From Sycobia sp. Sy_11 (Eukaryota > Arthropoda > Insecta > Hymenoptera > Epichrysomallidae): a DNA stretch of 64,000 nucleotides. Below, piece by piece: positions 12,578-24,533 of the stretch. The position numbers and the translations under genes are program-made. Positions within the stretch are counted from its first letter, which is position 1, and each line of letters opens with the position of its first letter. The DNA is taken from assembly GCA_018907035.1 (NCBI GenBank), contig JACCIC010000002.1:2749001-2813000 (forward strand), read 5' to 3'. Under the pieces are notes generated by a model. That model worked only from the letters and a program-made list of their open reading frames with translations, did not search any database and had not been told where the DNA came from.

Positions 12578-14406
12578 TTGAATGGATTTAATAAATTATA
12601 CGCTAATATATATTTAACAGCTCGATCAAACATATTAATGTTAGTTGTAAATTACTATCTGAAAGATATAGTCTTAGATACGGTCAGCTGTGAATATTAT
12701 AAATGACAATTTTGTCTAAATATAAATACAAATGCACTAATCGTTTAATGCAAAAGTACGCTCAATGGATCACTGTATCTACAAGTATGCATGCGATAAG
12801 CACACTCAACTATTTATCATGAAAATCATTATTTCGTTAACTCAAAAAATACGAGAAGATTAAAATGGTTCATTAAGTTTAAGTCGGACATTACAACATA
12901 TATATTAGGCGGATTTCCTAAGCTAGTGTTAGTAAATAATAGGTACTGTAAAAATGCCGCACAAGCGGGCCAGTAAGAAAATGAGCTCTGATAATTCAGT
13001 CTATATATCTTTTCATTGCGATCAATAACCATTTAAGATTTTCAAGTATCTCAGTAAGTATGGTACATGATGTTTTAAAAATAAATTTCCAGATATATTA
13101 TATTTTTATATCAGCGATCATTTTAGAATAAGCGAATGCCAAAGAATTGACAACGTTTATGCTTCTAGTTTGCACAAGCCAGTCTTGATAAACACATTGA
13201 ATTTTCTGTATTTCTATATATACAGTTTTTAATATCTGTTTTTAATTTATATTTTATTAATTAATGTGATACAAGTGTCTACTTTTTAAAATTATACCGG
13301 CCTACAAAAAAGTGACTTGAACGCAGAAAGCGGCAGACTTTTTGTGTCCTATTATATTTGGAATTTTTGAATCCAAATCTAGCATAAAAATTATCCCGCT
13401 AGCCGATTTCGTGAAAAGTTCAAATAAACATTTAAGGCTGTCTAAGTCATTTCACAACTGTTCTATCGATATAACACGAACGATAAACAATAAAAAAAAG
13501 TTTAAGACCATATAGAGAGATAGAATTTGCCATTGAATTTTGTAGAAACGTTAAAAATGGATATTTTCATAGGTAAAATGATATTATCCTTGAAAAACCT
13601 TACTAATCCAAGGTGAACATGAGATAACCGAAGAAGAATGCTACGAATTTTATATGGGCTGATTGTCCACCCGAGTTTTATTGCCCATCCTATAACGTTA
13701 GCAGATCTTAAGAGTTCTTTAAACACCGTAAAAATTTTTACTTTAACTTTCCTCGAAATCGACTAGCAGATCAACATACTTGTACAAACGGGAGTCGCCT
13801 TCTATATTTAGAGCATATTTTTGTCAACTTGTGTTATTTTTAAATTTTATGATTCCTTACATTGACACTACATCTTGACAGTCACATCATAAGTTCCTCT
13901 GAATAATGAAGTGAAAAAAATTTTTGTAAATAATTAAATTAATCAAATATTTGCTCCGTATTAGCACTATGTATAATATTTCGCTTTAATAAGCTTTTAC
14001 CATAATTTTGAACAATGTACAAAATTGAAAATCTCTGTGATTACTAGAAATGCGTTTTAAGTGATAGAAAAAAGGAATTTGAGAAACGCGACAAACTATA
14101 ATGATCTGTTAATTGTTTAACAATTTATTGAATATACCGTTTTATAAAAAAAATAATGATAAGATGATATATTTATATCATATGCTACGACTATTGTGAA
14201 TATTTATAATAATACATCATTCAAAATGTATATTTATCAGCTCAAATGACCTAACGAAACCATCAACATCTGGTAAACACTTTTGTTAAACAAAAGCAAA
14301 GAAAGGTATGGAAATAACGCAATTTGTTTAATATACGAAGAAAAGAAAAAAGAGATACCATTAATGTATTTATTGACACTAAAATAGGTAGACAAATAGT
14401 CTTAAA
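12056..14406. other. Intergenic with (AT)n microsatellite
   Basis: Spacer between IR3 and IR4. It holds a (TA)n microsatellite at about 12541-12576; the short open frames across it are low-complexity artefacts. No gene seen. Confidence 0.5.
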
Positions 14407-16363
14407 ATGTCGCCGTTTATCATTGTAAAGTTATTACTGATTTGTAATTCGTCAATAGCCATAAAACTTTATATAAAAGGACGGTTTAATGACGATAAAA
14501 AATATTCGACAGATATTTCGGTAAGATTCGACTCAAATAATAATCATTGATAATACATTAGATAATTAAATTATCTAAATTTACTGTGCAGATGAGTATT
14601 TTTCAAAAATGCTGGCCTGACAAATCGGAGGAAATTATTGTAATTGGAAACTTGAGTATAATAAATCTTGCATCTATTTTCAATTACGGAATTTTAAAAC
14701 TAATTCCATTAGAGAATAATCAATTTGCATTTGATGATTCAAAATTTAAATCGAGTTCAAAAGATTCGTTAAAATTATTTCCAGCAAAAAAAATACTATT
14801 AGTTGAACCATCTTTACTGCAAATGGAGCAAACTCTGCAAATAATCAAGTATACCACTTGGTGGAATGCGTACGGTTTTTACATAATACAAAGTATCCAT
14901 ACAGTAAACAGTTGCATGTATGCCTACAATTATTTGAAATTGATTTGGAGATTCGCAATTCAATCAGCTATATTTTTCTGCTTGGATTATAATTCTAAAA
15001 TTCAATTTTACACATTTAATCCCTACTCTAATGCAGCTCCAGAACATTGGTTGATTGTCGATAGCTACATCCAAGAAAATGGATATCCTATGGTATTGCT
15101 CAGACTTTCAATTGAAGGTAAATTGTGAATTTTCAATAGCTTTAATAAATTTTAACATATTCTTCAAATTTTTAAGATATAAGTTCCGTCTGTAAAGGTT
15201 TAACTTTTGACAAGAGCCGTAATATAAAGGGATATCCTATAAACATCTGTGTAGAGAGACGAATTCTTGGAATAACTGTACAAAATTATTCACAAATAAC
15301 TGGTATATGTGGAGCAATTCCTAAAGAAATTTGGGAATTCTTGAATGTTTCGTATAATTTTATAACAGTAAATCAAAATTGTTTCAATTATGACGAACAA
15401 AATAACCCATCACTGATAGATTTTCATAACAGAAAAATAGATATGTATGGTTTATTTGGATATGAACGAAATTTGTTCAAAAACGAATTGAATACTTTCA
15501 TACAGTCGGGGATTTGTCACCTTATAACTATAAAAGACAGAAATCTTCATGAATATTTTGGATATATAATGCCTTTCAAAAATGTGTTGATAGGGCTTAG
15601 CTGCATTTTATTAAGCTGCTTTGTAATCTCATATTTTTTAAAGATAAATATAACAAATGTACTTTTGAATGGGATGCGTGCATCTGTTGGAGCTGCAATG
15701 ATTGTAAGACCAAAAACTTCATTCCAAAAATGTATTTTACTAGTATGCGTAGTTCTCTTCATGTATTTCAATTTTTACATACAAAGTCAATTGAGTTCGA
15801 GAATAACGATTCAATATGGCGAAGATACAATAAACATTGAAAATATAGAGGATGTCATAAATCAAGGTTACAAAGTCTATACTATAAAGTTGGTGCAGGA
15901 CAGTTTTTCTTCAATGCCATGGGAGAATATTAGTCAACGGGTTGAGTCTATATTGGAGTGCCTGAAATTAATGGGTAACGACAAACATATTTCATGTGCA
16001 GATGATTGTCGATTTATCAAACTTCTGTTAAGGGATCCAAACAAAAACAAAATACAAAGTTATCCAGACAATATTCTAAGAAGAAATTTAGTTTATATTT
16101 TTCCATATGATTATCCCTTACTACCTCGAATGCGTATGATATACAATAGATTGTTTCAATATGGCATAGTTAATTTTCATTTAAAAATGGAAGATGTAAT
16201 ACCTAAGAAATATTATCAGGCCGAGACGGAAATGATTACTTTTGCTCAAATATATTTTGCCTTTTCTATTTTATATATTGGACATTCTTTAGCTTTTTCG
16301 CTGTTTATTACTGAAATATTTTTTACAAAATGTATAATAAATAGAAATTGTATACATGTATAA
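14407..16363 (+). CDS. Divergent ionotropic receptor IR4
   Basis: Complete predicted IR of 608 residues. Exons: 14407..14520, 14592..15117 and 15177..16363, with phases 0 and 1. The start is the ATG at 14407 inside the signal-peptide exon (MSPFIIVKLLLICNSSIAIK). The homologous microexon position of IR2/IR3 reads AAAGAAAGGTATGG, so the ancestral ATG appears to have become AAG and the start has moved downstream, giving a shorter signal peptide. The N-terminal-domain exon has FYTFNPYSNAAPEHW. The last exon begins DISSVCKGLTFDKS and has M1 (VLIGLSCILLSCFVISYF), M2 ending NFYIQSQLSSRIT, the S2 lobe and M3 (ILYIGHSLAFSLFITEIFF). It is the most divergent of the four plus-strand IRs in the S1 lobe. 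Confidence 0.87.
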
Positions 16364-16988
16364 CTATTTTTTAAGTTTGTAAATGATTTTGATTAATATT
16401 TCTAACATTGAAAAAATATAATTACTTCATGAAACTAATTGAAAATCTAATGTAAATTTGATGAAGCATATTTAAATAAAAAATATATAAAAAACATTTC
16501 GAAATAAATATATTGATTTTTTGCAACTATTCAAACATTTTATTTACCATTTCTTATTTAAAATTATAAATTTTCTATATTTAAATAAGAATTTTCTATA
16601 AATTATTTACTTCTTTATCTATAAGAATTATAAAACATTTGTACAAGAAATGTCAAAGATTGCTTATTATTTATTTTAAATGATTAGGAAAATTAATATT
16701 TTTTCAAATATAAACTCATCGTGGCCAGAATCGAAATCGCAAACTTTCAGTATACAGTTAAACGTTTGCTAAATTAGAATGATTATTATATTGGGTTTTT
16801 ATCCGCAGCCTTTCCTAAAACTCTTTTAGCGTACTTGTGCCAAGTTTCTGCGCATATAAATAGCTGTAAATGCCACATATATACATAATTACAATCTCGC
16901 AACGGAAGAACAACTGATCAGTGAAATTTTCAAGGTACCCGGGCTCTAAAGTAGACAAAAACGTATTTTAAGATGAACATAGTATTAT
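16364..16988. other. Intergenic, AT-rich
   Basis: Downstream flank of IR4 with several AATAAA-like motifs near 16475-16510. No other feature seen. Confidence 0.4.
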
Positions 16989-17000
16989 ATTAATTGACTG

Positions 17001-17095
17001 CTTTGTTTACAAACACATCGTAGGCCTCCGTCGCTGATTAGCACCGATATATGGAAGCATAAATAGACCGACGTTAAATAACATAAAAAAAAAAA
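17001..17095 (+). mobile_element. 5'-truncated tRNA-derived SINE copy
   Basis: The body (CGTCGCTGATTAGCACCGA core, GACGTTAAATAACATA tail and an A-run) matches the tail half of the longer SINE on the minus strand at about 32547-32757. It is bracketed by a perfect 12-bp target-site duplication, ATTAATTGACTG, at 16989-17000 and 17096-17107, which fixes the ends. It lacks the tRNA head, as expected for a truncated LINE-mobilised insertion. Confidence 0.75.
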
Positions 17096-17107
17096 ATTAA
17101 TTGACTG

Positions 17108-17800
17108 GTCGGAAAAAATATACGATCACTGAATAATATTATCATTATAAAATCATTATAAAATCATCTATATGATCAAAAAATAGAAAAACGGCTTGGT
17201 TTGAAGATAATAACTCCGTTTTCGATAGTTCATGTTGAGGATTTAAAGTTCAAATTCATAGAGCATCCACCGTATTCACCTGATCAGGACACAGGTGACT
17301 TCTCTTCATTTCCAATATTTATAACACTGGTTTAGCGATCAACGATTTGTTAAAATTGAGGTTATTCATCACATATGTGCTTATTTGAATTACGACTAGA
17401 ATTATATTTTTCTAAAGGATTAACAAAAGTAGATGAATTTATTTGATAAAACGAAATTATTCTTATTGAAAATTGTTCCCCATCTATTTCTAAATATTTA
17501 TTCACATGATCTCATATCAATCAAATCGTGACCTAATGCATTTCAAAGCATACTAGATTTTCTTTATTGGTATCACTATATATATTATTGTATCATTTAT
17601 ATATTAGGAAGAGAATCCAATGAACCTCGTACATCTGCGAATATTTAATCAATGTATCTTTTTACTGATTTTTAGTACCATGAATATATTGTTTACTCGA
17701 GCGTAAAGTTTGGAAGGCAAATCTATCGTCCTAGTTCAAATCGTTGTCTGATCACTTATTAAAATCTGGATAGAAAAATCAATGATTAAGAACGAGTTAC
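17108..17800. other. Intergenic, AT-rich
   Basis: No coding sequence or repeat recognised. Confidence 0.35.
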
Positions 17801-17819
17801 CCGTTAAAATTCTATTAAA

Positions 17820-18480
17820 AGTGGCAAACAAGAATTACCTTTGAGCACCCTCCTCCATGCATATTTCAATGAATTCTCGGATGAGAATGGCTTGAACCAA
17901 AGCGCGCGATACGTATACACAAAAAGAAGGGCGCAGGCATGCATTTTAAATGTACAACCGGAACAATATGCACGCGCGCGTGCGGCAGTGAGCTGGCATG
18001 GGTCACGGGGGGGGGGAGGAGGAGGCGCAGTTATCGCAGGCCCGCTGCTTTTCCGCGAGAGAGCGGCAAAACCGCGTAAACATACGTGCCGGCTATACAT
18101 GCGGCGTCCTGCGAGTGATCGTTGCACGACTGCGTTCTTTCCATTTTTCTTCTTTTCTTTTTTCAAAAAGCAAAAAAAAACAAAACAAAAAAAAAAAAAA
18201 AACGCAGCACGGCCACGTATGCGCGCACGTGCACGCTCTGGATTACGTATTCAATGATTAAACAGCCCCCGGTGAGGAGGGAATTTTTTCATCGTCTTCG
18301 CCCGTATTCCTCGGGTAATGAAGCTCCGGCAACGAATCTGGCATTTCACGGGCAGTGCATTTTAGCACCTCGGCGGAATTTTTTGCCTTCTGAATTGTTA
18401 ATTGGTTGGCTTTGCGGCTGGGCATATAGATGCACTCACTGCTTTATCTTCGATGCTGATAACCGACGAAGAGTGAACCC
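17820..18480. other. GC-rich, low-complexity island
   Basis: An abrupt GC- and CpG-rich block in AT-rich surroundings, with CACGCGCGCGTGCGG-type sequence, a poly-G run at about 18007-18015, GGA repeats and A-rich runs near 18172-18201. Overlapping open frames exist on both strands, but their translations are simple-sequence-like (proline, arginine, lysine runs), so I do not call a protein. It could be a CpG-rich promoter or a non-coding first exon. Confidence 0.4.
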
Positions 18481-19570
18481 GAAGCTGTACAATTATGGTA
18501 GGATACAATATAATGCCTACTGATTTGATCTCCATGTTCACTTAACATTCAAATGCTACATCTGAGATTTAAAAATCAGAATGCTCTCAAAACTTTTTCA
18601 TCCCGTTCTTATACTCAAATTCGAAAAAAAATGTGTTTGCTTTATAGAGAATGTCAAACGCTCACATCTGACTCAGACGATTACGCTGAAAGAATAGTAC
18701 CGACACCTATAAGATATTCTATAAATATCAAATAGTAAATGTCAAAATTTCGTAGATAGAATTAAAGTAATAGAAGAGATGGTCACGAGAAGCGTTTATG
18801 GTAAAAACGCGTTGTTGACATATTGATATCGGTGGTTCATAAAAATGACAATATTTATAAAGTTTTGAATTCTCCCTGATATTATCGCTGAAAAAATAAA
18901 AACATATAATAAAAATGATTCATTCGCATTTGTGGTACCAAACGCCAACCAGAGGAGCGTAATTTTGTGATCAATACTGTAAATCAAATAATAATTTGAG
19001 ATTTATTTAACCTATTATTCTTATTGGGAGAAAGTTTATAAATTAATAAACATAAAAAATATCGAAATCATAATGTCAGAATAATTTATGAATCAAAAAA
19101 TTTTAATATCGATAATAGAGCTAAAATGCGGGTCATGCTGCATATATTTTCGCATATGTAATACCTATATAACTTGTCACGCACAATGACTCGCAAGGCC
19201 TCTGTAACATGAAATAGCCTTTGGGAATAACACTGAGGAAGGCCGCAAGATAATTTAGCTAAAACATCTGAGGATTTACATTTGCTATACGATATGTTTA
19301 TACATTAAACTCAACAGAAGCGATTAACACTGCAGACAAAGGTGAATACGGCTTATGGTTTATGTTCTATCTGAACATAACTACAAAACAGATGGAGAGT
19401 TTTTCAATAATAAATCGGAAACGGTATTACCTTATTTTCTCTCACAGTATATAATAGATCGCTGTATCTACTGTACTAGTCCATTTCGAATTCCTGATTG
19501 CTAGTGCGATAGTGTAAGTATCCTAATCTTACAGAACACTAATTCATATTGTTATGTATGTTGATAGCTC
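18481..19570. other. Intergenic, AT-rich
   Basis: No gene or recognisable repeat seen. Confidence 0.35.
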
Positions 19571-19574
19571 TACC

Positions 19575-20006
19575 CGATGTCTTTTGCGAGCGGAAATAGT
19601 TCATCCATGAGCACTTGCCTCAAGGTGCTTCGAGGTCGAACCACTTTTGTCGGATTTGGCTCGTTTTGGAAGATCCATACAGTGGATTTTTGTTTTGTTT
19701 CGGTCTCATACGTATAGATTCAAGATTCATCACCTGTGTGGATATTATGCAGAGCTTTTGATACACCGCAACTGTATTTCTTGAGCATTTCTTTGCACCA
19801 ATTGTCAAGACCCATCATTACGAGAAAACTTTTTGAGCTTTTGTCAAATTATGCGGAATCATCAAACATGAACAGATCTTTTTAACACCTGACTGGTCAT
19901 AGAATATCTTATTGATGCTCGTCATAATAATGGCCAAAGATGGCTCAATCTCAAGGTATGTCGTATGACGATCTTGCTTTATCAGTTCGCGCACAGGTAG
20001 CGCACG
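19575..20006 (-). pseudogene. Decayed mariner transposase fragment
   Basis: On the minus strand, segments in more than one frame match the middle of mariner-family transposases in order: VRELIKQDRHTTYLEIE, then IPHNLTKAQKVF, then WCKEMLKKYSCGVSK, then a segment equivalent to TGDESWIYTYE (the first catalytic Asp region; the ORF frame itself reads TQVMNLESI), then EPNPTK-like sequence. Frameshifts and stops break the frame, and the ends are gone. Its upstream end coincides with the left boundary of the duplicated RNase-like unit at about 20007, so a rearrangement joined the two. Confidence 0.7.
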
Positions 20007-20260
20007 GAATAGTTCGAACAGAAGTATTTTTCCCTTCTCGGCGTATCCGTATACGAAATTGTACTTTTTAATATAGTATGGATAATTTAAGTATATAATG
20101 ACAATTCAAGTATATATATTGAAATATATTGACATTATCACAAAAATTTTATTTGTACAGTTTCTTAAATTTTATGATATAACCTACTAGACTAATACAT
20201 ATTTTTCATACATATAATTACAATTTCAAATATTAGACTTATTCAAGTAATTTTATCATA

Positions 20261-20262
<2 letters not shown>

Positions 20263-20304
<42 letters not shown>
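20263..20304. repeat. (AT)n microsatellite
   Basis: Simple TA dinucleotide repeat in the upstream region of A1; shorter (about 33505-33522) in the A2 copy. Confidence 0.9.
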
Positions 20305-20307
<3 letters not shown>

Positions 20308-20391
20308 GATTAGAGTTAGAAAAATACCTACCGAACCTTGAAATATTTTTTATATTGTGTATTTTTAATCCCAATATCATTAATTGGCTCA

Positions 20392-20425
20392 TATTTTATA
20401 ATAAAAGAGCTGTGTAGTTACGAAA
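20392..20425 (+). promoter_or_regulatory. Putative core promoter of RNase T2-like gene A1
   Basis: A CATATTTTATAATA block followed about 20 nt later by a TAGTTACG/TAGTTCCG block is kept in all four genes (also near 25000, 33613 and 37188), about 45-75 nt upstream of each ATG. It has the arrangement of a TATA box plus initiator. No transcription start data are available; this is inferred from conservation. Confidence 0.45.
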
Positions 20426-20466
20426 AAATAGTCTACTTCTTTTCCTTAATGTAATATCTCTTCATC

Positions 20467-22934
20467 ATGCAGTTATATAATGTGCTGATATACATCCTAG
20501 CAATTTTTATATCTTTTTGCAATGGACAAAGGTAAATATCTTTCTGTATTAATACTAGTGTATGTAAAAATTAATTTAATCTAAACAATACAATTAAACA
20601 ATAATTATAAATAGGAATTAAGTATAAAGCTAAATTAGAAATATATATTAAATTCTATCGCACGAAATATTACAAATGAAATAAAATGCAACGAATGCTT
20701 GAGTTTGATCTTATAATCGACCGCACATTCCTCTTCACTCGAGGCACCAAAAATGTATGCAATAATTATAAAAAGATTTAAAGTTCTTACTTACTTCAAT
20801 AAAATGTGTGCTCGAGTATAGTAAATAAAAGGTCAGAAGTTAAATTGAAATATACTTATTGAAATTCATATGATACAATAAAAATATAATAATTGACAAA
20901 ACCTCCACTCGAAGACTGGAGGAAAAAGCTCAAATAAATAACGAATAGTTAAACTAAAAATTTACTATAGATTCTGAGTTATTAACAGTTCACAAATAAT
21001 AGATGAAAATATGTCTTTAGTCGCTACAAGTAATCCGATCGATACATAAATAATCTTAAATCTAGGAGCGCTCTTACCAATAATATAATTAAATATGTGA
21101 AGTACTCCTGCGGTAAGACTTGAGCAACCCCAACATCTTGGAAATGGTTTTCGCCTCACCGCAACGCCAGCCATCGGGCCGCCGGAAACACTTTTGGAGG
21201 TCCGCGCATATACTAATATGCGCAGATACTCCACAAGAACAATGCCCCTTGTTCCGCTGATGCGCCAATTTTTAACAATCCAACTAATCTACACATAAAA
21301 TACGCCCAATACGCAGATGTTTACACGACACATTCGGAAACGCATTTCACACCGCTACGAATGAACGCAAGTATAAGCTAATGCGAAAATACAACTAAAT
21401 TGATCATTAAACTACCAACGCCGAATACAAATTCGAAAATGAGGTTGTTTGATGGTCGAAGGCGAGGAAGGGGAGATATCCAACAGGAGATATCCTTCAG
21501 ATGGTGTTGACCAACGGGAGAAGCTCTTCTAGCCATAAACTAATCCAGAACCGAGCGTCTTTCTGTTGAATTAGTTATACACCACACGTGCTGAACTCCG
21601 GTGCATCATATCGTAAATTACCATGGTCATTTAATTATTCATGGGAGCTATAATAACCAAAATTGTATGGTTTTCTATCGCGAGACAGAGATAGAGAGAT
21701 AGAGAGCAACGAGCTTGTCTGATCCCTCGCAAATCCAAGTTCATCGTGCATGCGTCGCGGAAACTCGCATAGCTCGAACAAATAGTTATAAAATATTTTT
21801 TTCATCATTATTCATGAGCCAATCGTTAAATTCAAGAACTAAGATAGAAATCGGACTATTATATTTTCATTTTTTAAATTTCTTTACTCTGCTTCATTCT
21901 ATTCTAATACTTGTAAATAATAAGATATTTTCGGAATGAAGGAAATCTGGAACCAAATGTAATTCATAAGTGAAAGTCTTAAATTGGGAATGGTACTATC
22001 CGACAATAAGAATTTTGAACAAAATTCTTTAAGTCTACCTTTAATGTCTAGATATACTACCTCATATAGTAGACTATCCCATTAAGTACTATACTTTTAT
22101 TAAATTTATTGACTTCATTTGATGTATATTATTATTTTACCAATTCTAACAAATACATATTCATTTTTTAGGGTGACGGGTAGTTATTATACACTTAAAT
22201 TGGTTCAAACTTTCTCGACTTCTCCTATTTTTTATGATCAGATACATAGGAGAGATGTATCCCCTGAGAAAAAAGAAAGATATTTAAGTGAACATATGGA
22301 AGCACTTCGGGGGGAAACGTGGGTTATAACTGAGTTTATTGCGTACGATTCAGCTAATCGACTTATGAGAGCTTGTGTAAACGCGTTAGGGGAAAAATTG
22401 CATTTAAATTACGAAAATCTTGACGAAGATATCAAAGAAGCTTTAGTGATAAAATGGCCTCGTTTAACAATAGACGGATCAGATATTAGTGACTGGATAA
22501 TACAATATTTCGAGGATGGGTCCTGTTATTCGGAAGATAGATCGGCTTACTTTCGCCATGCTTTGAATTTGTACGATAAATATAATGTAAAAACTATACT
22601 TAGTAGTGCTGGAATTAATCCAGGAGGGAAATATGATTTATCTTTTATTAGAAATACTATTTCAAGTGCTTTACAAAGTCAAGTACAGGTCAAATGCAAA
22701 CATCCACTGGTAAGATATAATATATAACTCAATTATTTTGAATAGATTTCATTTAAATTATGTTATTGTACTTTATTTTAGTATTATCAAACTGAGGAGC
22801 AATATCTATACCATATTGAAATCTGCTTCAATAAGAATAATGATTTAATTGATTGCCCACAACAGCAAACAATATTCAACTGTGAAACAAACAAACAAAT
22901 TACTTATCCTTTGGTGCCTGAAGGTTACTTATAA
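20467..22934 (+). CDS. Secreted RNase T2-like pseudoenzyme A1
   Basis: Three exons, 20467..20531, 22172..22709 and 22782..22934, give a 251-residue protein. Exon 1 encodes a signal peptide (MQLYNVLIYILAIFISFCNG). Exons 2-3 show the RNase T2 fold: ETWVITEF in place of the catalytic motif around WTIHGLW, KWPRLT, DWIIQYFEDGSC in place of the FWxHEWxKHGTC motif, then LDLYDKY-type sequence, SAGINPGGKYDLSFI, VKC, EICFNK, and DCP. Catalytic His of motif I is Thr; His, Glu and His of motif II are Ile, Gln and Asp. Six mature cysteines remain. Length fits the family (about 250). I infer a secreted, folded, catalytically inactive protein, perhaps an RNA- or protein-binding decoy or salivary/venom-type factor; function is unknown. 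An ATG at 22119 is intronic. AATAAA lies at 22977-22982. Confidence 0.85.
20640..21840. repeat. A-gene-specific insertion in intron 1
   Basis: Intron 1 of A1 is 1640 nt, against 481 nt in B1. Homology to the B intron resumes near 21840 (TTTCATTTTTT followed by a CTGCTTC(A/G)TTCTATTCTAATACTT segment). The extra block of about 1.2 kb is shared with A2 (about 33850-35030), is richer in G and C, and holds a short hairpin (CTCCACTCGAAG-GAGTGGAGG type in A2). No terminal repeats or coding sequence could be defined. Confidence 0.45.
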
Positions 22935-23107
22935 ACATATGGATGTTTTGTAACATAAGATGTATTAACGTATTTCAATAAATTCAAAATACTATGCAAA
23001 ATATTTTGAGCTTTCATCAATGTTACACATAAACCTTACGAAGACAACTTTATCACTATAGAAGTCATAGTAATAGTAGTAGTAGTCGTAGTATGTGTTA
23101 CTGGTTT

Positions 23108-24533
23108 ATTCCCATTATTTTTTTTTTTTTAATTTATTTATTTATAGTCGCACCCCCCTGGTTGGGTATTAGCGACGCTAGTTACACTTTTATACAATTA
23201 TGCAAATTCTACTTATATTACATATTATATATTAAATTATATTACATATTATATATTATATTATGGTACATATTCTACATTATATTAAGGCTATAATCAT
23301 ACATGGTTTCGTAGATTTATGGCGTCTATAAATTTAATAATCTTTTTGCACTGTTCCTTTTCATTGAGTAGTTCTATTAGATGATTCTTTAGGTTGAGTT
23401 TTCTCCGTTCTTTTGTAAATTTGGAACATTCAATTAGTATATGTTGTATATTTAGTTGTATACGACATCGCTCGCATAGATTTATATTTTCTTTTTTTAA
23501 AATATGTTGATGCGTTATGGAGGTATGGCCGATTCGAAGTCTGGTTAGGAGCACTTGATCCCGTCTGCTGAATTTTAGGGCCGGATTAGGCGATGAAATA
23601 TTTGGTTTAATATTTCTTAGATGACTTTTGTTTGAATCCGCGGTCCATATATTGTTCCACTCTTTCATAATGGCTGTATTTATACTTTTTATCCATTCTT
23701 TTTTCTTAGTATCCGACGTGATATCGTTTATTTCGATGTCGTTTTCTTGACACATGATTCTTACTCTGTAGTAGAATGGTTTTTTTGCTTTATTATTATT
23801 GTTATGGATGGAATGTTTCAGATCTTTAGTAAGGAGCCGATGAGCCTGATTTTTTGGGGAACTTAATATATTAATTGCGTATTTCATTGTTATTTTCTTT
23901 CTTCTTAGTTGTAGTGGTATCATTTGGCTTTCGCTTAATATACTATTGATAGGGCTAGTGCGATATGCTCCTGTAGCTATTCTCATACTTGTGTGAAGAA
24001 TGGTATTTAGTTTGTTTAATACTGATTTACTTGCTGAACTATAGGCGCTGCTTCCGTAATCAAGTTTCGGCTGAATTATGGCCTTATATGTGTTCGTTAA
24101 TACTTCTTGACTTGCTCCCCAGTTTTTCGCTGCTAGTACTTTGAGAATATTAATTTTCTGCAGACAGTGTTTTTTAATATTTTCTGTGTGTGCGTTCCAG
24201 GTCAGTTTTTTATCAAATATTAGTCCTAGAATTTTTACACTGTTTACTGAGTGAATTTGTTGGTCACTTATATAGAGTTTTAATTCATTACTGAGCCTGC
24301 TTGAATTGCTGAACACAATTGCCTGGGTTTTACTTGAGGAGAATTTAAAACTGTTCTTATTTGCGTAATCGATCAGACTATTTATGCATCCTTGCATTAT
24401 TTGTTGACTGGTTAATATATTTTTTCCCTTTACGAAAACTGTTATATCGTCCGCGAAGATTGTGCAGTCTATGGTAGGGGGAATGTGCTTCTGTATATCG
24501 TGTATAGCAAGTAGAAAAATTCCCATTATTTTT
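23108..24533 (-). mobile_element. 5'-truncated LINE with 15-bp target duplications
   Basis: Insertion of a non-LTR retrotransposon on the minus strand, element body 23123..24518, flanked by ATTCCCATTATTTTT at 23108-23122 and 24519-24533. The left end continues into a T-run (the poly(A) tail of the minus-strand element). The uninterrupted target, TTTATTCCCATTATTTTTCA, is present at about 36698 in the second duplicated unit, which proves the insertion boundaries and shows it postdates the duplication. The element is 5'-truncated inside its reverse transcriptase domain. Confidence 0.92.
23297..24518 (-). pseudogene. Truncated reverse transcriptase ORF of the LINE
   Basis: An uninterrupted frame of about 406 codons from the truncation point to its natural stop. 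It keeps the catalytic FADD box (IFADDITVFVKG), the following SSSKTQAIVFS and LGLIFDKKLTWNAH segments, a thumb/connection region (PKLDYGSSAYSSAS, RIATGAYRTSPINS) and a C-terminal Cys-His segment (LTRLRIGHTSITH ... CERCR ... HILIEC). This looks like the Jockey/I superfamily; I cannot fix the clade. The fingers and the endonuclease are missing, and the first codons of the open frame come from the target duplication, so it cannot be a functional protein. The lack of decay argues for a recent insertion. Confidence 0.85.

Noticed and set aside
12346..12706. Open frames with Ile-Tyr repeats on both strands
   Set aside because: Produced by the (TA)n microsatellite.
17804..18523. Overlapping long open frames on both strands
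   Set aside because: Translations are simple-sequence (Pro, Arg, Lys runs) caused by GC-rich and homopolymer DNA, with no family features.
22119..22171. Upstream ATG giving an N-terminal extension to the A1 exon 2 frame (also at 35309 in A2)
   Set aside because: The sequence ends in a TTTTTTAG acceptor, and a signal-peptide exon with matching phase lies upstream in all four genes. The extension is intronic.
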